From assembly GCF_900007165.1 (NCBI RefSeq), contig NZ_CYGY02000030.1, positions 1 to 64,000 on the forward strand: 64,000 nt of DNA. The letters run 5' to 3'. The translations under genes and the position numbers were made by a program. Shown here piece after piece: positions 1-9,009 of the stretch. Position 1 is the stretch's first letter; the number at the start of each line of letters is the position of its first letter. Source of the DNA: Paraburkholderia piptadeniae. Lineage in GTDB: Bacteria > Pseudomonadota > Gammaproteobacteria > Burkholderiales > Burkholderiaceae. The notes under the pieces were generated by a model, which made no database searches, was not told the origin of the DNA, and worked only from the letters and a program-made list of their open reading frames with translations.

Positions 1-100
1 GGCCGGCTTCTTCGAAGCCGGGCAACTTTGCAATGTCTTCGATGCCGCTCAGCTCGCTGAGCACGAAAAGCATGTCTTTGACGGGGGCGGTGTAGCTCAT
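1..100 (-). CDS. acyl-CoA dehydrogenase, N-terminal fragment (runs off the window)
   Basis: Only the first 33 codons are inside the window. The product begins MSYTAPVKDMLFVLSELSG and continues with a leucine-rich stretch and a PGFEEAG segment, which I recognise as the conserved N-terminus of long acyl-CoA dehydrogenases of the type common in Burkholderiaceae (FAD-dependent oxidation of acyl-CoA thioesters in the cytoplasm). The catalytic part lies outside, so the substrate cannot be judged. The ATG at 98-100 is the only sensible start. The 181 bp to the next gene upstream are free of coding signal and must hold its promoter, unless it is read through from the AraC gene on the same strand. Confidence 0.7.
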   Translation of the reverse strand, partial: MSYTAPVKDMLFVLSELSGIEDIAKLPGFEEAG

Positions 101-281
101 GGTGATTCGTCCAATCAAGCGGTCGATGGATAGCTGCCACGGCGCCCGAAAGGAAATGGCCAGGCGGTGACGATGCAAACGATCGTACCGCTATATGCCG
201 TGCACAAGCTGTCCAAACCTGCCCACGCACTGACAAATCAGGCCACGACGAGCGGGCGCGCCCGTGCCCGCCCGAGGGTTT

Positions 282-1295
282 TCACCCAGCTTCGACGGGC
301 CGTCGGTAGGTGCCGGGCGTGCTGCCCGTCCAGTGGCGGAACGCGCGATGAAAAGCGCTTGGATCGTCGAAGCCGATGTCGCCTGCAATGACGGCGATCG
401 AGTCCTGTGTCTCCGTCAGCCGCTGGATCGCGATGTCGCGCCGCAGTTCGTCCTTGAGCATCTGAAAGGTCGTCTCTTCGGAGGAAAGGCGCCTGCACAG
501 TGTGCGGACCGAGCAATGGAGATTTTTCGCGGCCTGCTCGATCGTCGGCAAGTCGGGCAGGTCGCCCGCCAGATATTGGCGAACGCGATGACTGACAAGT
601 TGCTCGCTGAACGACTCGAAAATCCACTCGCCCGGAGAGCGCGCGAGAAACTTGCGCAAATTGCGTTTGCGCTGGCGGATCGGCATGTCGAGAAAGGCCG
701 CGCTGAAGCGCATCAGCGTGGCATCACAGCCGAAGCGAATGGGACCTGAAAAGAAGTAGCGGTGATCGACGGCATGCGGTGGTTGCGGACACGCGAAATC
801 GACTTGCAGCAGCGGTATTTTCTGGCCGACGAGCCACGACGAGACACCGTGCGCAAGCTTGAGCGTCAACTCCTGGCCGAGCGGTCCGATGTTCCCGTAC
901 GCGGGACTCGGGCGCAGTTCGACCTGAGCCATCAGTTCGCTGCGGCGCGATTCCAGACGAAAGTCGTCGAGCACGATATGAAAAAACTGGCCGAAGCGGT
1001 GCAGCGCCGTTTCGAGGTTTGGCGCATCCAGAAGGCTGAGGCAAAGAAACTTCAATGTGCCGCTGCGCAGCGGACGACTAAAGATGCCCGGCATTTCGTC
1101 GTCCAGTTCGATCGCGAGCATGCGATACAGCGTGGAGAACTGCTCCTCGGTCACGCGGGCGCCTCGCTTGCCGAGTAGTGCGGGCGTGATGCCCGCCTCG
1201 TGGAGATAGCGATGCGTGACGTCGACGCGCGCGCCGGCGGCCTCAAGAAAGCCGTTGACGAGCGAGATCGGGACAGTTGCACTGGGTGTTTGCAT
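282..1295 (-). CDS. AraC-family transcriptional regulator (Arabinose_bd plus HTH_18 type)
   Basis: A 337-residue cytoplasmic activator-type regulator. The first about 200 residues form the variable ligand-binding domain typical of OruR/ArgR-like AraC proteins. The last about 100 hold the double helix-turn-helix, with the recognisable second HTH core AVIAGDIGFDDPSAFHRAFR and the family ending TGSTPGTYRR. I chose the ATG at 1293-1295 (MQTPSATVPIS); an in-frame GTG at 1343 would add 16 residues and cannot be excluded because neither has a strong ribosome site. It lies upstream of and co-directional with the acyl-CoA dehydrogenase, so it may control that gene. The effector is unknown. Confidence 0.88.
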   Translation of the reverse strand: MQTPSATVPISLVNGFLEAAGARVDVTHRYLHEAGITPALLGKRGARVTEEQFSTLYRMLAIELDDEMPGIFSRPLRSGTLKFLCLSLLDAPNLETALHRFGQFFHIVLDDFRLESRRSELMAQVELRPSPAYGNIGPLGQELTLKLAHGVSSWLVGQKIPLLQVDFACPQPPHAVDHRYFFSGPIRFGCDATLMRFSAAFLDMPIRQRKRNLRKFLARSPGEWIFESFSEQLVSHRVRQYLAGDLPDLPTIEQAAKNLHCSVRTLCRRLSSEETTFQMLKDELRRDIAIQRLTETQDSIAVIAGDIGFDDPSAFHRAFRHWTGSTPGTYRRPVEAG

Positions 1296-1869
1296 TCGTG
1301 ATCCCGTCGAGTTGGGGACTTCATGCTTCACGGCACGCGTCACTGTTCTTTCACTGTGATCCGCGAGCCTTGGCGGATTGAGCTTTCGTGCATACGTGGC
1401 TCACGCATCATTGTGGATCAGCGACTTTGACAGCTTCGATTTTTTCTTTCGAGAAGCGATTTCGCAGTCGATCGCTGACCGGAAGAACGAAAGTTTTAAT
1501 GCGAACAAGCTCGCCGTCGCAAGCGACACGACGAGCAAAGCCGGCGCTGCAATGGCGGAATGACTTTCGAGCAGGGACATAAAAGAAGCGGCGGCGGTCG
1601 AGCGAGAATTATATGACAGCAAGGGAGCGCGCCTTCCGTTCTTCTAGTCCCGTTCTTTGACGATTGACCAACGGGGCTTTATTGGCAATGCCGTAGGAAG
1701 CTGAAGGATGCGTGATCGGCCGGGAAGCGTTGAATGGCGGAAGGCAGCCAACGCCGATGAACGCGATCTTGCGTTTGCCGAGTTAGCGGGCGACATAGAG
1801 ATGGTGCGGAAAGCCTTGGCCCAGACGCGTTTCTTGACGCCTCTGGGCCTGCAGGAAGCGACTAGTCCA
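1296..1869. other. intergenic region, no supported gene
   Basis: About 570 bases between the AraC start and the end of the glycosidase gene. One minus-strand frame (1401-1580) would encode a roughly 60-residue peptide with one hydrophobic segment (ALLVVSLATASLFALKLSFF), but it has no ribosome binding site and I do not call it. Nothing else convincing is seen. Confidence 0.4.
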
Positions 1870-3423
1870 TCAGACGTCAGGGTTGCCGGCGACGAACGCA
1901 GTAAATGCGTTATAGGGCTGAGCCACCACGGCTCCGTCGATCATCAGGCCGTAAGTCGTATCTCCGCTGTCGAGCACGTAATACATCACGGACTGGATGT
2001 CCTTCGACTTTCGCGCGCGATAGTAGTTCGCGAACTGCGTGCTGATGTAGTTCGCGCGATACGCCTCCGTGCTTTCCGGCCCGGTGTTCCATTCCGTGAT
2101 CAGGAATGGCACGCCGTAGCGAGCCTTGCAGTAGGTCGGCAGATCGAAACCCGGACCCGCTCCATCGGTGCCGAGGTTGAAGATGTCGCCGTAGACTTCG
2201 TAGTTGTGCCACGTCGTCATGTCCCAGCGCACTTGCGGATAGCCGCCCGTGCCGTCCGGCTGCATGCCGTCCCACAGTGCGTCGGACGCGCCGACGTCGG
2301 CCACGCAAAAGTTGACGCCGCATTTGGCCGTGGGCTGCACCGACTTCACGCCGTCGATCATGCCGCGCATCGCGCCGCGCATGATCGGCCAGTTCGCGTT
2401 GTTGAAGTCGACTGCTTTCGATCCCGCAGTGGTCGAGTCGAGGATGATCTCGCTTTCCCGCGTCAGCTCGTTGCCGCACTCGTACATCGTGACGCCCCAT
2501 GGTGCGAGCGCGGCTGCGACAGTGGCCGCGCCAGCGCGTGTGCGGTTATAGGCAGCCGATTCGCTCGAGAACATGACGCCGGGGGATTCGTGGATGCCGA
2601 AATTGACGAGCACGAACAACGTCAGCCCCGCTGCCTGGAAGGCCTTGGCCAACTCGACGACTGCGCCTAGCGATACCGGGTCGTCAATGCAACCGACGCG
2701 GTACGTCGAGCATCCCATGCTCTTCATGATCGACACGATCTGGTCGGGCGTGTAGCGATAGTCGTAGTGTCCGTTGATGCCGTAGAACGTGCCAGCCGTC
2801 GCCGCCGACACGATGCGAGGATCGCTGCACGGCAACCAGGTGCTCGCGTCCGTAAGAACATAGAACTGTCCACCCGTGCCGCGATGCCAGATCTTGCTCC
2901 CGTACCACAGCAGCAGCGAAACGTTGTAGGTATTGCCGACAGTGTTGTTATTCCGATAGATGACGCCGTTCACGACGGTCCACACATTGCCGAGCTTGTC
3001 GATGATGTACGAGGCGGACGGAATCGTCGTGCCATCGGCAGAAGTACCGCCGAGCCGCGGATCGTTGCATGCGATCCACGTGGAGCCGTTCCATCCGTAG
3101 AACTGCCCGCCCGATCCCTGGTGATAGACGCCGCCGCCATACCACAGCACCAACGACACGTTGTAGTTGTTGTTGGCCTTGACCCCATTCTTGTAGACGG
3201 AACCGCCAACCAGCGTCCAGACGGCGCCCTGGTTGTCGATGATCGAGTTGGCGGGCGGAATCGTTGTCCCGTTGGTGGATGCCGCTGCCGCTCTGGCTGC
3301 TTTGGCCGCTTTGGCCGTAGCGGTGTCGCCCGTGCCGAAATCGGATGCGCCGCCGCATGCGCTGAGCACGTAGCTGCCACCAAGCGCCGCCACGCGGCCT
3401 AGAAATTTACGTCGATTAATCAT
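1870..3423 (-). CDS. Tat-type lipoprotein glycoside hydrolase (clan A TIM barrel) with duplicated N-terminal module
   Basis: A 517-residue predicted secreted enzyme. The N-terminus has a twin-arginine motif (RRKFLGR, residues 4-10) and a lipobox ending in Cys23 (LSAC), so it is probably exported folded and lipid-anchored. Residues about 53-127 and 131-206 are two copies of one module (TTIPxAxxIID...VWT...YNVSL.LWYG...GGQFY...CxDPR). The rest (about 210-517) looks like a (beta/alpha)8 barrel: Glu319 in the YECGNELT motif fits the acid/base and Glu444 in FLITEWNTG fits the nucleophile of clan GH-A cellulase/mannanase-like enzymes. The family and polysaccharide are not assignable by eye. An Ala/Lys-rich linker (about 32-49) separates anchor and modules. 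It is monocistronic, with a long AT-rich upstream region. Confidence 0.8.
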   Translation of the reverse strand: MINRRKFLGRVAALGGSYVLSACGGASDFGTGDTATAKAAKAARAAAASTNGTTIPPANSIIDNQGAVWTLVGGSVYKNGVKANNNYNVSLVLWYGGGVYHQGSGGQFYGWNGSTWIACNDPRLGGTSADGTTIPSASYIIDKLGNVWTVVNGVIYRNNNTVGNTYNVSLLLWYGSKIWHRGTGGQFYVLTDASTWLPCSDPRIVSAATAGTFYGINGHYDYRYTPDQIVSIMKSMGCSTYRVGCIDDPVSLGAVVELAKAFQAAGLTLFVLVNFGIHESPGVMFSSESAAYNRTRAGAATVAAALAPWGVTMYECGNELTRESEIILDSTTAGSKAVDFNNANWPIMRGAMRGMIDGVKSVQPTAKCGVNFCVADVGASDALWDGMQPDGTGGYPQVRWDMTTWHNYEVYGDIFNLGTDGAGPGFDLPTYCKARYGVPFLITEWNTGPESTEAYRANYISTQFANYYRARKSKDIQSVMYYVLDSGDTTYGLMIDGAVVAQPYNAFTAFVAGNPDV

Positions 3424-4230
3424 GGAAATGGTCCCTGCCGAAAACGGCTAAAAAAGGAACGGTGGTTACAGCGGCACATGCGGACGAGTGACGACCGATG
3501 CATTTACTTCGGATACCGAACTATTTGCCCTTGACCCTCGTGCGAAATGCCGAGCGGGAGTCAATCGATTAATCGGTAATTACTGCCTTAGTGGTCGCAA
3601 TACGTGCAATTAATTCCTGGTTTTCGGCAACGGAAAGGCCGCGCATTAGGGCGAAAATTTAAATAAGTCGAATCTTCTGATTAATCTGCGTAGAAGAGAT
3701 TTTTTTCGTCTATTTGAGGATATGGAGGAATATTTCCGCGCAATGTAACTTGATGTTACGAAGAAAACGTTTATATATGACGTAAAAAAGGTTCTGTCGC
3801 CATCTATCGGAATTTTATTCTTTATCGGTCCCTTATTAATTGCCGTTTAATTAGGGATGGATATTGCATTTAATTAGGGAATGATTGTTAGAAATACCGG
3901 CTTCCTTTTCGAGAACGCCAGCGCAGCCAGGCACGCTGCTTGCTGAATCCCTCCCGGTGCCCATCACGGAGCACTTGAGTCCACAGCAATACAAGGGAAG
4001 CCAACAACCACACCTGAAATCCGCGGAACGTCGCCATGAGCGCGTTCCCTGTTCAACGAGCAGGCAGGCCATCGGCCTGATCGTATGCAGCGTCCGGTCG
4101 CCTCCGTGCCGCCGATGTTGCCGCCTTCGTCACCGGCCTGAGCCGTCACCACCCGAATGGACTGCGCGCTCTGCCGGATGCGTCCACAGCGGACACAGGT
4201 TCCGCTTCAGCCAGAAAAAAGGAGGCCATC
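3424..4230. other. long AT-rich intergenic region between divergent glycosidase and osmoprotectant operons
   Basis: About 800 bases without a credible gene. The part from about 3540 to 3900 is strikingly AT-rich against the GC-rich background, with several TTAAT/AATTA runs, and presumably carries the glycosidase promoter (minus strand). The part from 3900 to 4230 is GC-rich again and leads into the permease gene. No clear terminator or tRNA is seen. Confidence 0.5.
3846..3880. repeat. direct repeat TTTAATTAGGGA, two copies
   Basis: TTTAATTAGGGA occurs at 3846-3857 and again at 3869-3880. The copies are 23 bp apart start to start, about two helical turns, inside the AT-rich block between the divergent glycosidase and osmoprotectant genes. 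Same-face spacing suits a regulator binding site, but no regulator gene is adjacent. Confidence 0.6.
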
Positions 4231-4950
4231 TTGCCTACCCGACGTACTGTCCGTTTCGCGGGCAGCCTGATCTTCGTCGTGCTCATCGTCGTGTTTCTCA
4301 CACGGGCGATCGAGCCCGACACTTATCGCCAGTACTCGGACGACCTCGCCTACTACGCGATCCGGCATCTGATACTGGTGGGTTATTCGATGGTGCTTGC
4401 GATCCTCGTCGGCGTGCCGATGGGCGTGCTGCTGAGCCGGCCGTCAATGGCGCGCCAGGCCGAAGCGTTCATGCAGATCTTCAACATCGGCAACACGGTG
4501 CCGTCGCTCGCCGTGCTGGCGATCGCGCTCGGCATCTTCGGCATCGGCGACGTGCCCGCCATCGTCGCGTTGTTCTTCGCGTCGCTCCTGCCGATCACAC
4601 GAAACGCGTATGTGGGCATTAAAGGCGTCGCGCCCGCACTGCTCGAAGCGGCGCGCGGGCTCGGCATGACGAATACGCAATCATTGTTGCGAGTCGAGCT
4701 GCCCAACTCAATGCCGATCGTCGTCGGCGGCATTCGCACCGCGCTCGCGATCAATGTAGGCACAGCACCGCTTGCATATCTGATCGGCGCGGACAGCCTG
4801 GGCACGCTGATCTTTCCCGGCATCAACCTCAACAACAACCAGATGCTGCTTCTGGGCGCGGCCGCCACGGCCATTCTCGCGCTGCTGCTCGATGCGATCG
4901 TCTCGACACTCAGCCGCGTGTGGCTCACGCGCAAAGGGGTGGCGGCATGA
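4231..4950 (+). CDS. osmoprotectant-type ABC transporter permease 1 (OpuC/YehY family)
   Basis: A 239-residue inner-membrane protein with about six hydrophobic helices and the binding-protein-dependent transport signature around LLEAARGLGMTNTQSLLRVE, the loop that docks on the ATPase. Such permeases move glycine betaine, choline, carnitine or similar compatible solutes. The start is TTG at 4231, supported by a strong GGAGG at 4221-4225 with a 5-nt spacer. It is the first gene of a four-gene operon (permease, binding protein, permease, ATPase). The stop overlaps the next start as ATGA, which suggests translational coupling. Confidence 0.9.
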   Translation: MPTRRTVRFAGSLIFVVLIVVFLTRAIEPDTYRQYSDDLAYYAIRHLILVGYSMVLAILVGVPMGVLLSRPSMARQAEAFMQIFNIGNTVPSLAVLAIALGIFGIGDVPAIVALFFASLLPITRNAYVGIKGVAPALLEAARGLGMTNTQSLLRVELPNSMPIVVGGIRTALAINVGTAPLAYLIGADSLGTLIFPGINLNNNQMLLLGAAATAILALLLDAIVSTLSRVWLTRKGVAA

Positions 4951-5864
4951 CGCGACTCATTGCTGATCGACTGAACCGCATCGTCACACTGCTCATCGCA
5001 GGTTGTGCCGCCGCGTGTCTGAGCATGCCCGTGTGGGGTGCGAAGATCGTCATCGGCGGCAAGAACTTCACCGAGCAATACGTGCTCGTCGAACTCACGG
5101 CGCAGTATCTGCGCTCGCGCGGCTACACGATAGAAACGCGCACGGGCCTCGGCAGCGTGCTGCTGCGCAGCGCGCAGGAGAACAACCAGATCGACCTGAC
5201 GTGGGAGTACACCGGCACGGCGGCGCTCGTCTACGACAAGCTCACGGAAAAGATGACGCCCGATGAGATGTACCAGCGCGTGAAAGAGCTCGATGCGAAG
5301 CGCGGCCTCGTGTGGCTGAACAAGTCGCCGATGAACGACACGTATGCGCTCGCACTGCCCGCGGAAGCGGCCAGGAAAACCGGCATCCGCACGATCTCGC
5401 AACTGGCCGCGAAGATGAAGAGCGACCCGAAAGGCATGCGTCACGTGTTCGGCATGGACGCGGAATTCGCGAATCGTCCAGACGGCCTGAAGCCGCTCGA
5501 AGCCGCTTACGACATGCACTTCACACGCAAGGAAACGCGCCAGATGGACCCCGGCCTCGTCTACACGGCGCTCCACAACAACCAGATCGCGATCGGCCTC
5601 GTCTACACGACGGACGGCCGCGTGAAGGGCTTCGGCATCGTGCCGCTCGAGGACGACAAGCACTTCTTTCCGCCGTACAACGCGACCCCCGTGGTACGCG
5701 CGCCGATCCTTCAACAGAACCCGAAGCTCGCGGAACAACTGAACGCACTGTCGGCGCTATTGAACAACGATGTGGTCCTCGACATGGACAAGCAGGTCGA
5801 TATAGACGGCAAGTCGGTGCAGGCGGTCGCGGCCGAATTCCTGCGCGCGCATCAACTGCCGTAA
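4947..5864 (+). CDS. osmoprotectant ABC transporter substrate-binding protein (OpuCC/OsmX/YehZ family)
   Basis: A 305-residue periplasmic binding protein. A signal peptide of about 31 residues (hydrophobic VTLLIAGCAAACLSMPVWGA) is followed by the conserved mature start KIVIGGKNFTEQYVLVEL and the WEYTGTAALVYDKL segment typical of the OpuAC type that binds quaternary amines through an aromatic box. The start ATG at 4947 overlaps the stop of the upstream permease. A longer in-frame version from 4920 exists but would put nine charged residues in front of the signal. The exact solute (glycine betaine, choline, carnitine, proline betaine) cannot be told from sequence alone. Confidence 0.92.
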   Translation: MTRLIADRLNRIVTLLIAGCAAACLSMPVWGAKIVIGGKNFTEQYVLVELTAQYLRSRGYTIETRTGLGSVLLRSAQENNQIDLTWEYTGTAALVYDKLTEKMTPDEMYQRVKELDAKRGLVWLNKSPMNDTYALALPAEAARKTGIRTISQLAAKMKSDPKGMRHVFGMDAEFANRPDGLKPLEAAYDMHFTRKETRQMDPGLVYTALHNNQIAIGLVYTTDGRVKGFGIVPLEDDKHFFPPYNATPVVRAPILQQNPKLAEQLNALSALLNNDVVLDMDKQVDIDGKSVQAVAAEFLRAHQLP

Positions 5865-5877
5865 CAACGGAGGAACG

Positions 5878-6531
5878 ATGAACCTGTTCGACTATCTGTC
5901 GGCGAACTGGCCTGAACTGCTTCAACTCACGCTGCAGCATGCGTGGCTCGTGAGCCTCGCGGTCGGCTGCGCAATCATCGCCGGCGTGCCGCTCGGCATT
6001 CTGATGAGCCGCTGGGAATGGCTTGCCGCGCCGCTGCTGGGCATCGCGACGGTGATCCTCACGCTGCCGTCGATCGCGTTGTTCGGCCTGATGATCCCGG
6101 TCTTTTCGCGCTTCGGTGAGGGTATCGGCGCCGTGCCGGCGATCACCGCCGTATTTCTCTATTCGCTGCTGCCGATCATGCGCAATACCTATCTCGCGCT
6201 GCATAACGTCGAGGCGAGCATCAAGGAAGCGGGCATCGGCATCGGCATGACGCGCTGGCAGCGCCTGCGGCTCGTGGAGCTTCCGCTCGCCGTGCCGGTG
6301 ATCCTGGGCGGCGTGCGCACCGCCGTCGTGATGAACATCGGCGTGATGACGATTGCCGCGGTGATCGGCGCGGGCGGCCTCGGCTCGCTGATTCTGCGCG
6401 CGATCAGCCAGAGCAGCATGATGAAGCTGCTGGTGGGCGCGGTGCTCGTGAGCATCCTGGCGATCGTCGCCGACTTGCTGCTGCAACTGTTGCAGCGCGT
6501 ACTGACACCGAAGGGAGTACAGGAAACATGA
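5878..6531 (+). CDS. osmoprotectant-type ABC transporter permease 2
   Basis: A 217-residue second membrane subunit of the same importer, homologous to the first. It has about five or six helices and the coupling-loop signature around IKEAGIGIGMTRWQRLRLVE. It starts at ATG 5878 with GGAGG at 5869-5873, 13 bp after the binding-protein gene, and its stop overlaps the ATPase start (ATGA at 6528-6531). Two different permease genes flanking the binding protein are usual in OpuB/OpuC and Yeh/Osm systems, where the channel is a heterodimer. Confidence 0.92.
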   Translation: MNLFDYLSANWPELLQLTLQHAWLVSLAVGCAIIAGVPLGILMSRWEWLAAPLLGIATVILTLPSIALFGLMIPVFSRFGEGIGAVPAITAVFLYSLLPIMRNTYLALHNVEASIKEAGIGIGMTRWQRLRLVELPLAVPVILGGVRTAVVMNIGVMTIAAVIGAGGLGSLILRAISQSSMMKLLVGAVLVSILAIVADLLLQLLQRVLTPKGVQET

Positions 6532-7694
6532 TCGAACTCGACCAGTTGACCAAGACTTTTACGCAGAAAAACGGCCAGCACGTGCACGCCGTCGATTCTG
6601 TCAGCCTCGAGGTGGACGAGGGCGAAATCTGCGTGTTTCTCGGACCGTCAGGCTGCGGCAAGACCACCACGCTCAAGATGATCAACCGGCTGATCGAGCC
6701 GACCTCGGGCCGCGTGCTGATCAACGGCGAGGACACCGGCGAGCTGAACGAAACTGACCTGCGCCGTCATATCGGCTACGTAATCCAGCAGATCGGTCTG
6801 TTCCCGAACATGACGATCGAGGAAAACATCACCGTCGTGCCACGCCTGCTCGGATGGGACAAGAAGCGCTGCGCGGAGCGCGCGACCGAACTGATGTCGA
6901 TGGTCGCGCTCGATCCGAAGCAGTATCTGAAGCGCTATCCGCGCGAGTTGTCGGGCGGGCAGCAGCAGCGTATCGGCGTGATTCGCGCGCTCGCGGCGGA
7001 CCCGCCCGTGCTTCTGATGGACGAGCCGTTCGGGGCAGTCGATCCGATCAACCGCGAGACGATTCAGAACGAGTTCTTTCAGATGCAGCGGCAACTGAAG
7101 AAGACCGTGATCATGGTGAGCCATGACATAGATGAGGCGATCAAGCTCGGCGATCGCGTGGCCGTTTTCCGGCGCGGCAAGCTCGTGCAGTACGACCATC
7201 CGGACACACTGCTCGCGCATCCGCGCGACGACTTCGTCGGTCAGTTCGTCGGCGCGGACAGCACGTTGAAACGCCTGTTACTGGTGAAGGCCGGCGATGC
7301 TGCGACGACGCCGGAGACCGCGCGTCCCGACACGCCGCTCTCAGAGGCGTTCACGACGATGGACGAACACGACTTCCGCTATCTGACCGTGGTGGACGAA
7401 ACCTTCCATGCCCAAGGCTTCGTCACGCGCCGCGCCGCGCGCAATGCCGAAGGCGTGTGTGCGGACAAGCTGGCCGAATTCCCGGCCACCGTGTCCGACG
7501 GCGACAACCTGCGCATCGTGCTCTCGAAGATGTACCAGTTCCGCACGTCGTGGATGCCGGTACTCGATGCAGACGGCGTATACGTCGGCGAAGTCACGCA
7601 AGACTCGATTGCCGAGTATCTGAGTTCGGGCCGCTCGCGTCATCAGACCGGCAAGGCGCCCGTGTTCACGACAAGCGAGATGGCGGGTACCTGA
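6528..7694 (+). CDS. osmoprotectant ABC transporter ATP-binding protein with C-terminal CBS domains
   Basis: A 388-residue cytoplasmic ATPase of the ProV/OpuCA/YehX family. Walker A GPSGCGKTT is at residues 39-47, the Q-loop at about 87-88, the signature LSGGQQQR at 141-148 and Walker B VLLMDEP at 161-167, followed by a switch His in VSHD. Residues about 265-375 form a tandem CBS region (FRYLTVVDETFHAQGFV..., SWMPVLDADGVYVGEV), which in the characterised OpuA/OpuC relatives senses ionic strength or cyclic di-AMP. It is the last gene of the operon and gives a complete importer with the three genes upstream. Confidence 0.94.
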   Translation: MIELDQLTKTFTQKNGQHVHAVDSVSLEVDEGEICVFLGPSGCGKTTTLKMINRLIEPTSGRVLINGEDTGELNETDLRRHIGYVIQQIGLFPNMTIEENITVVPRLLGWDKKRCAERATELMSMVALDPKQYLKRYPRELSGGQQQRIGVIRALAADPPVLLMDEPFGAVDPINRETIQNEFFQMQRQLKKTVIMVSHDIDEAIKLGDRVAVFRRGKLVQYDHPDTLLAHPRDDFVGQFVGADSTLKRLLLVKAGDAATTPETARPDTPLSEAFTTMDEHDFRYLTVVDETFHAQGFVTRRAARNAEGVCADKLAEFPATVSDGDNLRIVLSKMYQFRTSWMPVLDADGVYVGEVTQDSIAEYLSSGRSRHQTGKAPVFTTSEMAGT

Positions 7695-7708
7695 GGCCCG
7701 AGATGCGC

Positions 7709-8003
7709 TCAATCACTATTGCTGGCGATGCGCGCAACGATCGCGACCGGCGCCTCGATCTTGACGGGCTTGACCAGGTGACTGTCGCAGCCGGCCATTA
7801 TCGAGCGCCTGGTCCTCGGGCTGCCCATAACCCGACACGGCAATGATTTCGAGGCATTGACCCGCTGCCTGTCGTTCCCTCAACCGGCGCGCGACGTCGT
7901 AGCCGCTGATCCCCGGCAGACCAAGATCGAGAAACACGACCTGCGGTTCGAAGGCAACGGCGATCTGAAGCGCTTCTTCCCCGCTGTGCGCGGTGCGCAC
8001 ATC
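7709..8003 (-). pseudogene. decayed response-regulator receiver domain
   Basis: The minus strand reads NDVRTAHSGEEALQIAVAF, then PQVVFLDLGLPGISGYDVAR and EIIAVSGYGQPEDQALD. This is the middle of a CheY-like receiver with the phospho-acceptor Asp in FLDLGLPG. The frame then breaks at about 7800: the expected continuation MAGCDSHLVKPVKIEA, including the conserved KP, sits in another frame and runs to a stop at 7709. The first about 35 residues of the domain, with the acidic pocket, are missing. It is a truncated and frameshifted remnant of a receiver or hybrid-kinase C-terminus, convergent with the osmoprotectant ATPase gene. Confidence 0.8.
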
Positions 8004-8171
8004 GTTTGTGTCGAAGAATCGATCAGCGTATTGCCGCTGTAGAGATTGCGCTTTGACTTTCCGCCGCAGATATCGCTTCAGGCACCAAACCGATTTGCGG
8101 CGCCCGTCGCATCGATATCCTTGCGAGCGTTTCTAAACCCGTTTGTTTTGGACGCAATCGTCAAGCGTCCG

Positions 8172-8930
8172 TCAAGACTGATCAGACTGGGCAACTTCTT
8201 CGTTCTTGCCCGCGGCCTCCAAAGCGCTCGCTTCCCGGGCCGAAGCGGCATCGCCGCGCGTGCGATTTAAAACGGCCAGCACTTCGCGAGCGGTATTCTC
8301 GGAATGCTCGCGCAATATTTGCGGCAGGTTCGCGTGATCGGGATCTTCCAGCGCGGCAAGAATCGCCTCGTGTTCTCCGAGCGACTCGGCCCAGCGCAAC
8401 GTATCGGCGTTGGCCGCGCCGCGCGCGCGATGCACCTTCGACATCAACGACGCGTACACATTCGTCAGTACAGGATTGCCGGCTGCATCGACGATCATCT
8501 GGTGGATCTGCTGATTGAGCCGGAAATACTCGAGCCGCTTGCCGGCGTTGTGACAGTCGACCATGCGCCGATGCTTCGCCGCGATGGCTGCCACCTGTGC
8601 CAGGCTCACGCGCTGGCGCAAAAGCTCCCCCGCCATCGCTTCCAGTCCGTGAAGCATCTCGAACGTGCTGGCGAGGTCGTCGAGATCGATCGGCGCGACG
8701 CGATAGCCGATGTACTGCCGATGCGTCACCCGCCCTTCCGATACCAGCACCTTGAGCGCCTCGCGCAACGGCGTCTTCGACACGTCGAACGCCGTGCTCA
8801 GTTCCTTCTCGTCGATGCGCGCGCCGGGCGGCAATTCGCCCTCGTCGATCATCACGCGCAGACGCGCGGCGATCTCCGCAGCCATGCCGCGGGTGCGCAA
8901 CAAAAGAGGGGTTCCGTTCGCCTGATTCAT
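8172..8930 (-). CDS. GntR-family (FCD domain) transcriptional regulator
   Basis: A 252-residue repressor-type protein. Residues about 15-80 form the winged HTH (IDEKELSTAFDVSKTPLREA is the recognition region; PLREAL is diagnostic). Residues about 95-220 form the all-alpha FCD ligand domain with metal-binding His residues in the QIHQMIV and GEHEAIL segments. FadR/FCD regulators usually respond to organic acids from the pathway they control. The gene is divergent from an MFS transporter gene with a 162-bp shared promoter region, so it most likely controls the 9.1-13.9 kb operon. A short hairpin (GGACGC/GCGTCC at 8149-8169) lies just after its stop. Confidence 0.9.
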   Translation of the reverse strand: MNQANGTPLLLRTRGMAAEIAARLRVMIDEGELPPGARIDEKELSTAFDVSKTPLREALKVLVSEGRVTHRQYIGYRVAPIDLDDLASTFEMLHGLEAMAGELLRQRVSLAQVAAIAAKHRRMVDCHNAGKRLEYFRLNQQIHQMIVDAAGNPVLTNVYASLMSKVHRARGAANADTLRWAESLGEHEAILAALEDPDHANLPQILREHSENTAREVLAVLNRTRGDAASAREASALEAAGKNEEVAQSDQS

Positions 8931-9009
8931 CGTAGCGCAAGCTTAACACGATCCTGGGACATACCCTGAATTTTTACATGAATCGTTTTATATCAATTAC
9001 TTATCTCAT

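Noticed and set aside
1401..1622. Possible small membrane peptide
   Set aside because: It has one hydrophobic stretch but no ribosome site, no partner gene and no recognised family.
1708..2670. 320-codon open frame on the plus strand
   Set aside because: Antisense to the glycosidase gene; no ribosome site and shadow-like composition.
4383..5738. 451-codon open frame on the minus strand
   Set aside because: Antisense to the first osmoprotectant permease and binding protein, which have clear family signatures and ribosome sites.
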